Of a DNA stretch of 34,076 nt, positions 24,052 to 30,262 are shown piece after piece. This DNA is from Alphaproteobacteria bacterium (lineage in GTDB: Bacteria > Pseudomonadota > Alphaproteobacteria > Rhodobacterales > Rhodobacteraceae). Where the stretch lies: the NCBI GenBank assembly GCA_030424645.1, contig JAUHWP010000023.1, forward strand, positions 1 to 34,076, read 5' to 3'. A program made the translations under genes and the position numbers. A model generated the notes under the pieces. The model did no database searches. It worked only from the letters and a program-made list of their open reading frames with translations, and was not told where the DNA came from. Positions within the stretch are counted from its first letter, which is position 1, and each line of letters begins with the position of its first letter.

Positions 24052-25247
24052 CTTTTGATCAGGCTCCACTGGGTGACGGGGCGCAGGGGTTTCCAACCGG
24101 AATGCGGGCCGAGCGGTGCGGCGCGTTCGACCGACAGCTTCACCAGTTGACCGCCGTGTTTCTGGTGTAATGCGGTCAGGCACATCTCGCTTTCGATGGT
24201 GACGGCATTTGCCACCAACCGACCAAGGGGCTTCAGCGCGGCCCAGGCCGCATCGAAGACCTGTTCCGACAGACCACCGCCAATGAAGATCGCATCCGGG
24301 GCTTCCAAGCCATCAAGCGCAGCGGGCACTTCGCCATCCACCAGGTCAAACTTCGGCACGCCCAGCGCAAGCGCATTTGCCGCCGCCATTGCCCGGCGAT
24401 CGGCGCGCGGCTCGATCCCTATGGCGCGGGCATAACGCGCACCGCGCATCCATTCGATGGCAATCGACCCGCAGCCGGTGCCGATGTCCCACAGAAGCGC
24501 CCCGCGCATCGGCATGAGCTTGGCCAGCGTGACCGCGCGCACCTCTTGCTTGGTCATGGTGCCGTCGCTTTGAAACAGCTCATCCGCCAGCCCCGGCACG
24601 CGCGGCAGAAGGGCGGCGTCGGGGGCGGCGACGCATTCGACGGCCAGCGTGTTGAACTCGGGCACATCGTGATCCCAACTATCGGCAACGCCGTCGAAAC
24701 GCGCTTCGCTTGCGCCGCCCATATGGGCCAGCACGGTCATGCGCGATTTGCCGAAGCCGCGTTCGGTCAGGAAACGGGCAATCTGACCGGGTGTTTCGGC
24801 GCCCGTGGTCAGGATCAGCAAGCGAATATCGGGCTGGATGAAGGCGATCATCTGCTCGACCGGGCGGCCATGCACGGTCAGCGTTTCCAGATCCGCCATC
24901 GACCAGCCCATCCGCGCGGCGGCCAGTTGGAACGCCCCCACCTGCGGGTGATAGACGATCTGCGTAGGGTCGATATGGCGCCCGATCTTGGCCCCAACCG
25001 AATACCAAAGGGGATCGCCCGTCGCCAACACGACGACGCGTTTGCCTTTGCGCCGGGTCAGTTCGTCGATCAGGCTGTCAAACGGCGAAGGCCAGGCCAA
25101 ACGTTCGGCATCGCCTTCGATCAAATCGTGGTGGCGCGCGCCGCCAACGATCACCTCGGCGGCGTCGACCACGGCGCGGGTGGCTGGGGTCAGAGCCTCG
25201 ATCCCATCTTCGCCGATCCCGACAATGTGCAGCCACGGGGTGGTCAT
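24048..25247 (-). CDS. cobL: precorrin-6Y C5,15-methyltransferase (decarboxylating)
   Basis: CobL, 399 residues, methylates precorrin-6B at C-5 and C-15 and decarboxylates the C-12 acetate. It is a two-domain protein. The N-terminal CbiE-like domain starts WLHIVGIGEDGIEALTPATR and has VVVLATGDPLWYSVGAKIG. The C-terminal CbiT-like domain contains ALLWDIGTGCGSIAIEWMR, the SAM-binding motif, and DAIFIGGGLSEQVFDAAW. Fusion of the two is the norm for the aerobic-type enzyme. The ATG overlaps the cobH stop by four bases. Confidence 0.96.
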   Translation of the reverse strand: MTTPWLHIVGIGEDGIEALTPATRAVVDAAEVIVGGARHHDLIEGDAERLAWPSPFDSLIDELTRRKGKRVVVLATGDPLWYSVGAKIGRHIDPTQIVYHPQVGAFQLAAARMGWSMADLETLTVHGRPVEQMIAFIQPDIRLLILTTGAETPGQIARFLTERGFGKSRMTVLAHMGGASEARFDGVADSWDHDVPEFNTLAVECVAAPDAALLPRVPGLADELFQSDGTMTKQEVRAVTLAKLMPMRGALLWDIGTGCGSIAIEWMRGARYARAIGIEPRADRRAMAAANALALGVPKFDLVDGEVPAALDGLEAPDAIFIGGGLSEQVFDAAWAALKPLGRLVANAVTIESEMCLTALHQKHGGQLVKLSVERAAPLGPHSGWKPLRPVTQWSLIKR

Positions 25248-25936
25248 GCCTTTTCCTCCGGTAGTCCAGCGGCCAGCGCGTTTACCGCAGCCGATGCGAT
25301 GGCCGATCCGCCACGCCGCCCCCGCAGGGCAACAAAGTCACAGCCGCGCGGGTTGTTCGCGAGTTCCGCCTTACTTTCCGCCGCACCCACAAACCCCACC
25401 GGGAAGCCAAGGATCAACGCGGGTTTCGGTGCGCCTGCGTCGATCAGTTCCAGCAGGTGGAACAGCGCGGTCGGGGCGTTGCCCACGGCGACGACTGCGC
25501 CTTCAAGCCGGTCCAGCCAAAGTTCAACCGCCGCAGCTGACCGTGTATTGCCGATCTTCTTCGCCAGGTCCGGCACCGAGGGATCATTCAGCGTGACGAT
25601 CACGTCATTGCCTGCGGGAAGATAGCGACGGATGATGCCTGCCCCCACCATCTCGCAATCGCAAAACACCGGCGCACCGGCCCTGAGGGCGGCGTGACCG
25701 GCCTCGTAAGCGTGTGACGAAAAGGCCAGCCGATCCGCAACTTCGACCATGCCGCAGGCATGGATCACGCGGGTCGCAAGGGCCGCCATGCCACCGGGGA
25801 AGCGGTCCAGCCGCGCCTCTTTGCGCAGGGTCGCGAAGGATTGCGCATAGATCGCGGCCGGGTCGCGCTCGTACCTGAGCGCGTGGCGTGTCGGTGCAGC
25901 CCCGTTGGGGCCAGAGGCGCGGCCATCCGTGGTCAT
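25244..25936 (-). CDS. cobH: precorrin-8X methylmutase
   Basis: CobH, 230 residues, moves the C-11 methyl group of precorrin-8X to C-12, giving hydrogenobyrinate. The catalytic His is in TRVIHACGMVEVADRL, and VFCDCEMVGAGIIRRYL, VAVGNAPTALFHLLELI and LGFPVGFVGAAESK are strong family markers. The N-terminus has about 20 variable residues before YERDPAAIYAQSF, the usual start of similarity. The ATG overlaps the cbiX stop and the gene's own stop overlaps cobL, so translation is coupled along the operon. Confidence 0.96.
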   Translation of the reverse strand: MTTDGRASGPNGAAPTRHALRYERDPAAIYAQSFATLRKEARLDRFPGGMAALATRVIHACGMVEVADRLAFSSHAYEAGHAALRAGAPVFCDCEMVGAGIIRRYLPAGNDVIVTLNDPSVPDLAKKIGNTRSAAAVELWLDRLEGAVVAVGNAPTALFHLLELIDAGAPKPALILGFPVGFVGAAESKAELANNPRGCDFVALRGRRGGSAIASAAVNALAAGLPEEKA

Positions 25937-27180
25937 TTCGAGCGTGCCGATTCCGGGCCGTGCGGGTGTTTCGCATGGGGGTATTCTGCGTGCACGTGGT
26001 CATGATCATGGTGGTGGTGATCATGGTCGTGATGATGGTGGTGCCCGTGATCATGATCGTGGCCATGCGCATGATCGTGGTGGTGATCATGATGATGGTG
26101 ATGCCCCATATACAGGCGGCATTCCCCGGTGCAGAACGTATCGCACAGCGTGCAATCGGCCACGTTCGACCCCGGCGCAGACGCGCCCTGCCCTTCGACA
26201 TGGTGGTGGTGGCTTTCCTGAATGGCACCCACTTCGGCCTCGAAGCCCAGCACCTCGACCCGGTATTTGCACATCACGCAGGTCGGCGGCGGCACATCGG
26301 CATAGGCAGGATGCTTGGCGCGATCCTCGACGGGGATGGTGCGATCTTCATCACTGTCCAGCGCCAGAACCTGTGTGCGATAGCCACAGGTGCCGCAATT
26401 GGGCGGGGGAACGGTGCCAAGCTGTTCGGTGATCCGCTCGGCAAAGGTTTCCAGAACCTTGGGGTGGTCGTTCAGATATCCGGCCTTCACGAACTCGATC
26501 TCGGGATGGGCGGCGGCGACCTTGTCGGTGAAGCCATAGATCCGGTCGATCAGGATGCCCGAGAACAGGAAATAGGGGAACACGACGACGCGTTTATACC
26601 CCAGCTTGACCACATGGTTCAGGCAGGGTTCGACCAGCGGGAAGGTCACACCGGAATAGCCGATCTCAAGCCAGCCAAATCCCATGCCTTCCTGCAACAG
26701 GCGCCCGACCTTGGCGACGTTCCCGTTCGCATCGGGGTCCGAGGCGCCCCGCCCGATGACGACAAGGCAGGTGTCTTCCAGCGGCACCTCGCCATGTTCG
26801 GCGTTGGCGCGGTCGACGGCCTCGCGCACACGATCCCCGGCAGCGGCAATCATCTTGGGGTCAACGCCCAGCTCGCGGCCATAGCTGACCTCGATCCCGT
26901 GTTTCTTCGCATAGGTGTTCAGGACGGTCGGAATATCGTTCTTGGTGTGCATCGCGGCAAACAGCATCCCCGGCACGGCCAGAATGCGGTCGCACCCCGC
27001 GTCGCGCAGACGATCCAGACCGTCGCGGATCACCGGGTTGGCAAATTCCAGATAGCCATAGTCGGTCATCCAGTCCTTCGGCAGCAGCGCAGGCAGTTTT
27101 TCGGCCAGCACCGCGAACTGATCCACTGCATCCTGGCTGCGCGAGCCGTGCCCGCAGATCATCACACCAATCTTCGACAT
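25933..27180 (-). CDS. cbiX: sirohydrochlorin cobaltochelatase CbiX, long form with Cys- and His-rich tail
   Basis: A 415-residue CbiX that should insert cobalt into sirohydrochlorin at the start of cobalamin synthesis. Two chelatase repeats occupy about residues 1-255. The metal-binding His residues lie in MICGHGSRSQDA (His11) and LFAAMHTKND (His78), with a second-repeat segment VIGRGASDP. After them comes a Cys-rich part with two similar modules, PPPNCGTCGYR (Cys262, 265) and PPPTCVMCKYR (301, 304), then DCTLCDTFCTGEC (343-354). The last 56 residues are a His/Asp tail with 29 His. Long CbiX proteins with a His-rich region and an iron-sulfur site are known, but this Cys arrangement is worth checking. 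The ATG lies three bases after the small exported protein's stop codon. Confidence 0.93.
   Translation of the reverse strand: MSKIGVMICGHGSRSQDAVDQFAVLAEKLPALLPKDWMTDYGYLEFANPVIRDGLDRLRDAGCDRILAVPGMLFAAMHTKNDIPTVLNTYAKKHGIEVSYGRELGVDPKMIAAAGDRVREAVDRANAEHGEVPLEDTCLVVIGRGASDPDANGNVAKVGRLLQEGMGFGWLEIGYSGVTFPLVEPCLNHVVKLGYKRVVVFPYFLFSGILIDRIYGFTDKVAAAHPEIEFVKAGYLNDHPKVLETFAERITEQLGTVPPPNCGTCGYRTQVLALDSDEDRTIPVEDRAKHPAYADVPPPTCVMCKYRVEVLGFEAEVGAIQESHHHHVEGQGASAPGSNVADCTLCDTFCTGECRLYMGHHHHHDHHHDHAHGHDHDHGHHHHHDHDHHHHDHDHVHAEYPHAKHPHGPESARSK
25990..26103 (-). repeat. low-complexity His/Asp codon tract in cbiX
   Basis: About 38 consecutive codons of cbiX are almost only CAT/CAC and GAT/GAC with a few Gly and Ala, so the DNA is a run of short CATGATCACC-like units. 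It codes the His-rich metal-binding tail (residues 360-397). Such tracts change length easily by slippage, so tail length may vary between strains. The open frame on the opposite strand here is a product of this composition. Confidence 0.85.
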
Positions 27181-27183
27181 CGG

Positions 27184-27423
27184 CTATGCCTCCTGCGGTT
27201 CTTCGCCATCGGCGTCTTCGCTGGCGGTCTCGCTGGCGTCCGTGGCATCTGCCTGCGATCCTTTCGACCCTTTCAGCGCGGCCCAAAGGCCGATCGCAGC
27301 GGCCAGCCCCATCAGGATCAGACCGCCGACATGACCATGCCCGGCAATCTCTCCGATATGGCCGGGATGGGCGATGGCGGGGCCAGCCAGCAGGCCAAGG
27401 GCAAGAAGAACAAGTCGGGTCAT
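27184..27423 (-). CDS. small His-containing exported/membrane protein (DUF6732-like)
   Basis: A 79-residue protein with an N-terminal signal-like segment (RLVLLALGLLAGPAIA) followed by HPGHIGEIAGHGHVGGL, a cluster of five His, then a second hydrophobic helix (ILMGLAAAIGLWAAL) and a long acidic tail rich in Glu and Asp. It resembles the DUF6732 group of small Rhodobacteraceae proteins, from memory only. The ATG at 27423 has AAAGGA seven bases upstream. It lies three bases before cbiX on the same strand, at the head of the cobalamin operon. A role in holding or delivering cobalt is a reasonable inference from the His residues and position. Confidence 0.75.
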   Translation of the reverse strand: MTRLVLLALGLLAGPAIAHPGHIGEIAGHGHVGGLILMGLAAAIGLWAALKGSKGSQADATDASETASEDADGEEPQEA

Positions 27424-27551
27424 GCAGACATCCTTTCACGCAAAATCTGGGCGCAAAGAGGCTGTCCCTTGTCATCGACGATGCTGCGTCCGATCCCCTT
27501 GATGGGTCGATCATCGGCAGCCAACCTCTCTGGCCCGATGGGCTTCGTCAC
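27420..27551 (-). CDS. candidate small ORF in the cobalamin operon leader
   Basis: A 43-codon open frame (GTG start) whose stop overlaps the next gene's ATG as ATGA, the same coupling used through the rest of this operon. The peptide includes PIKGIGRSIVDDKGQP and ends ILRERMSA. The GTG lies seven bases after the -10 box, so the message would begin at the start codon (leaderless) and no ribosome site is needed. Third-position G/C is about 65% by hand count, lower than neighbouring genes. I recognise no family. It could also be non-coding leader. Confidence 0.35.
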   Translation of the reverse strand: MTKPIGPERLAADDRPIKGIGRSIVDDKGQPLCAQILRERMSA

Positions 27552-27556
27552 TCATC

Positions 27557-27585
27557 CGTATAGGGGTCGGGGAAAGGGTCCGCAA
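27557..27585 (-). promoter_or_regulatory. promoter of the cobalamin operon
   Basis: On the minus strand TTGCGG (27580-27585) and TATACG (27557-27562) are separated by 17 bases, a good sigma70-type match. It is the best promoter in the 233-base gap before the cobalamin operon. The transcript would begin near 27550, giving about 125 bases ahead of the small exported protein gene. I saw no B12-box or other cobalamin riboswitch element in this leader; the rest of the gap, toward the DsbD-like gene, shows nothing else I can name. Confidence 0.6.
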
Positions 27586-27656
27586 CGGGAAAGGCGGCAC
27601 GATATGACGCTGGGGCGACCAAAATCCGCCTGATGGACGAACAACAAGGTGGCGAG

Positions 27657-28484
27657 TCAGCCGCCGGTGCAGCCGCGAATATCGACGCCGCGCCCGGCCG
27701 CCAGCACGGTCATGCGCAGGTCGGAACGGTTCAGCATGAAGGGCTTGCCCGAACTGGGCACCAGATCGGCCACCGTGGTCAAGGCGCCACCCTGTCGCGT
27801 GGCCGCGCGTGCCGAGACCCAGACGGACGGATCGGCGGTTTCGACGACAACCACTTCGTTCGGGCCAAGCTGCGGCATATCCAGTTTCACCGTAACGCGC
27901 AGCCCGTTCTTCGTCGGTTCGACCTCGCATACCGCGCGGCGCAGCCCGGCTTCCTCGGCGGTATCCGGTCGTTGACGCAGCGCCTGCCGGATCGGCGCCT
28001 TCGATCCGCCACCCTGCGCAGGCAGTTCGACCGAGATTGTCGCCGCCATCGGCATACAGACATCCAGGCACACGCCAAGATTGACATTGCCTGTCAGGGA
28101 AATCGGCTGTCCGGCGGTCCTGGGGGCCAGGGTCATGGGCAATACCAGCTCGTGCGCATAGCCGATGGTTTGCATGCCGCTGGTGTGAAACACCTCGGGC
28201 ACCGGCCAGTGGAACTGAACGGCGGCCAGGTTGTCCGACCCCTGCCAGTTCAGGCTGGGGGGTATCCCTGCCTCGCCCGGTGCGCGCCAATAGGTTTTCC
28301 ACCCATCGGCCAGCCGGATCCGCAGGGCCGCCACATGATGCCCTTTTGCGTCCCGCCAACCGGGCAGCACGTCGATCTTGACGATCTCATCGGGCTTCGG
28401 CGGTATCCCGCTTCCGGAAAACGCAGGCGTGACAAAGGCGGCGAGCGTCACGAGGACGGCGGTGATGGCGGTTTTCATGCTCAT
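27657..28484 (-). CDS. DsbD-alpha/ScsB-like periplasmic thiol protein
   Basis: A 275-residue exported protein resembling the N-terminal periplasmic domain of DsbD/ScsB, which passes electrons to periplasmic disulfide proteins. A signal peptide (KTAITAVLVTLAAFVTPAFSG) is followed by an immunoglobulin-like fold with RLADGWKTYWRAPGEAGIPP and FHTSGMQTIGYAHELVLPM. The Cys pair is in NLGVCLDVCMP, with three residues between the cysteines. It lacks the transmembrane and thioredoxin domains of full DsbD, so it must work with a separate partner or have another role. Two more Cys occur near RRAVCEVEP and at the C-terminus (RGCTGG). ATGs at 28478 and 28496 are alternative starts. It is divergent from algH. 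Confidence 0.82.
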   Translation of the reverse strand: MSMKTAITAVLVTLAAFVTPAFSGSGIPPKPDEIVKIDVLPGWRDAKGHHVAALRIRLADGWKTYWRAPGEAGIPPSLNWQGSDNLAAVQFHWPVPEVFHTSGMQTIGYAHELVLPMTLAPRTAGQPISLTGNVNLGVCLDVCMPMAATISVELPAQGGGSKAPIRQALRQRPDTAEEAGLRRAVCEVEPTKNGLRVTVKLDMPQLGPNEVVVVETADPSVWVSARAATRQGGALTTVADLVPSSGKPFMLNRSDLRMTVLAAGRGVDIRGCTGG

Positions 28485-28515
28485 GATCCGATACATAGGC
28501 GCGAAACGGTCATTG

Positions 28516-28530
28516 TGAAATCACATTTCA
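28516..28530. promoter_or_regulatory. inverted repeat between the DsbD-like gene and algH
   Basis: TGAAAT-CAC-ATTTCA is a perfect 6-3-6 inverted repeat in the 125-base divergent region. It lies about 32 bases before the DsbD-like start and about 80 bases before algH, so it could serve either gene as an operator. No matching regulator gene is visible nearby. The rest of the gap shows no clear -35/-10 pair. Confidence 0.45.
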
Positions 28531-28609
28531 GGGAGAGAACGTTACCATTACCCCCTTTGTTGCTTGTTTGTGTCTTGCCTTTCCCCACACGCAGCGCTTT
28601 GCTGAGAGC

Positions 28610-29188
28610 ATGAGCACAACCGACGACACCTCGATGGACCTGAGCGGCAAGCTGTTGATCGCCATGCCCGGCATGGGCGACCCGCGGTTTGAGCATTCCG
28701 TCGTCTTCATGTGCGCCCATTCGCATGAAGGGGCCATGGGCCTGATCATCAACAAGCCCGCCCCCGATGTGTCGTTAGGGGATGTGCTGGCGCAGCTGGA
28801 TATCGACGCAAGCGCGATGACCAAGGCGGCGCATGTGTTCTTCGGCGGTCCGGTCGAAGGGGGGCGTGGGTTCGTGTTGCATTCGGGAGAGTATGATAAC
28901 GACGCCTCGACCCTGAAAGTGGACGAGGCGTTTTCGATGACCGCCACCCGCGACATACTTGAAGCCATGGCGAACGGTGAGGGCCCCGAGAATGCGCTGG
29001 CCGCACTGGGTTATGCCGGCTGGTCGCCGGGGCAGTTGGAGGCCGAGATACAACAAAACGCGTGGCTGACCTGTGATGCGGAAAAGGCCATCGTGTTTGC
29101 CGATGACAGCGAGGGCAAATGGAAGGCGGCGCTGGCCAAGCTGGGGGTTGATCCGCTGCTTCTGTCAACAGAAGGCGGTCACGCCTGA
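28610..29188 (+). CDS. YqgE/AlgH family protein
   Basis: A 192-residue protein of the YqgE/AlgH family, cytoplasmic proteins of poorly known function; one member was named from alginate control in Pseudomonas. The core SGKLLIAMPGMGDPRFEHSV is the family's usual opening, followed by GAMGLIINKPAPDVSLGDVL, HVFFGGPVEGGRGFVLHS and ALGYAGWSPGQLEAEI, all conserved. The ATG at 28610 is chosen because it gives the normal N-terminus; the longer frame begins in the intergenic region. It converges with tsaC, leaving 12 bases. Confidence 0.93.
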   Translation: MSTTDDTSMDLSGKLLIAMPGMGDPRFEHSVVFMCAHSHEGAMGLIINKPAPDVSLGDVLAQLDIDASAMTKAAHVFFGGPVEGGRGFVLHSGEYDNDASTLKVDEAFSMTATRDILEAMANGEGPENALAALGYAGWSPGQLEAEIQQNAWLTCDAEKAIVFADDSEGKWKAALAKLGVDPLLLSTEGGHA

Positions 29189-29200
29189 GCACCGTTTAAC

Positions 29201-30157
29201 TTAATCGCGTGGCGCGGCGGCCCGTCGCAGGCGGTCATTGATGGCCCGCCCCATGCCGTGATCGGGGATCGGGGACACCGCGATTGGCGCATTCCCCCCG
29301 GCATCCAACCGGTGCAGATATCCAAACAGATTGGCGGCGGCTTCGACCAGATCGCCCGAGGGCGACAGGTTCAGATCGGCCGCGACATGCCCAAAGCCCA
29401 GCAAGCGTTCGCCGGGGTGGACAGTTTCCGCATTCAGGCGCAGCGGTGCATCCGGTGCGTAATGCGATGATAACTGTCCCGGCGCATTGATCCCCGCGCT
29501 GGTCTGACGGGTGGCGATGGGGCCACCCAGCGCGGCCTCGATCGCTTCGACGGGCAGCCCGCCGGGGCGCAGCAACACAGGCGCGGGATCGAACCCGACA
29601 ATGGTGCTTTCCAACCCGACCTCGCAGGGGCCACCGTCCAGAACCGCAGCGATCCGGCCTGACAACCCGTCCAGCACATGCTGCGCGGTCGAAGGGCTGA
29701 TCCGGCCCGACGGGTTGGCCGACGGGGCCGCAATGGGAACGCCCGTCGTTTCCAGCAAGTCCTGCGCCAGCGGATGGGCGGGCACGCGCACCGCCACCGT
29801 GGGCAGACCAGCCGACACCAGAGCCGACAACGGGCCGCCGGGTTTCAGCGGCAGCACCAGGGTCAGCGGCCCCGGCCAGAACGCCTGTGCCAGATCAAGC
29901 GCGACCCCCTCCAGCACAGCGATCTCGGACACCGCATCCAGTGATGGCACATGCACGATCAGCGGGTTGAAACGGGGGCGGCCCTTGGCTTCGAAGATCC
30001 GGGCCACGGCATGGTCGTTCGTGGCATCGGCCCCAAGCCCGTAAACGGTTTCGGTCGGAAACGACACCAGCGCCCCGGCACGCAGAAGATCGGCCGCCCG
30101 CGCGACCCCTGCCGCATCGGCAGTCAGGGTTTCCGTTTTGATGCCGTCCGCACTCAT
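29201..30157 (-). CDS. tsaC: L-threonylcarbamoyladenylate synthase (Sua5/TsaC)
   Basis: A 318-residue Sua5-type enzyme that makes threonylcarbamoyl-AMP from threonine, bicarbonate and ATP, the first step in t6A37 modification of ANN-decoding tRNAs. The YrdC domain has VSFPTETVYGLGADATN and FEAKGRPRFNPLIVHV; APSANPSGRISPSTAQHV carries the S-x-N motif. The extra C-terminal Sua5 domain starts near SSHYAPDAPLRL, making this the long form. The ATG at 30157 is chosen because it gives the normal short N-terminus; the frame reads about 65 codons further upstream into the region that must hold the divergent promoters. It is divergent from the DmdC-like gene. Confidence 0.94.
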   Translation of the reverse strand: MSADGIKTETLTADAAGVARAADLLRAGALVSFPTETVYGLGADATNDHAVARIFEAKGRPRFNPLIVHVPSLDAVSEIAVLEGVALDLAQAFWPGPLTLVLPLKPGGPLSALVSAGLPTVAVRVPAHPLAQDLLETTGVPIAAPSANPSGRISPSTAQHVLDGLSGRIAAVLDGGPCEVGLESTIVGFDPAPVLLRPGGLPVEAIEAALGGPIATRQTSAGINAPGQLSSHYAPDAPLRLNAETVHPGERLLGFGHVAADLNLSPSGDLVEAAANLFGYLHRLDAGGNAPIAVSPIPDHGMGRAINDRLRRAAAPRD

Positions 30158-30219
30158 GACGCTGCGTTTTCCTTTGCCGGCCCTCTGACCTTCGGTAAGG
30201 GGAATAAAGGCCCAGTTAA

Positions 30220-30253
30220 TGGCCAAATGCCCAGATGCCAAGAGATTTGCCAA
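30220..30253 (+). promoter_or_regulatory. imperfect inverted repeat upstream of the acyl-CoA dehydrogenase gene
   Basis: TGGCCAAAT (30220-30228) and ATTTGCCAA (30245-30253) form an imperfect inverted repeat with a 16-base centre, ending ten bases before the start codon of the DmdC-like gene. It may be an operator for that gene or for divergent tsaC. The match is imperfect and no regulator is adjacent, so this is tentative. Confidence 0.3.
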
Positions 30254-30262
30254 GGACCGACC

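Noticed and set aside
25888-27633. A 581-codon open frame on the plus strand opposite cbiX and the small exported protein
   Set aside because: It is a shadow of GC-rich coding sequence and the His-codon tract. Its product is low-complexity and the minus-strand genes are clear family members.
27424-27656. A cobalamin riboswitch ahead of the cobalamin operon
   Set aside because: I looked on both strands for the B12 box and the conserved core. A GCCAGAGAGG stretch and a CCGCAACGGG stretch are present, but they do not fit the conserved arrangement.
29186-29205. TTTAACTTAATC as a second CtrA site
   Set aside because: The two TTAA-like halves are only one base apart, not seven, and the site lies between two converging genes where no promoter is expected.
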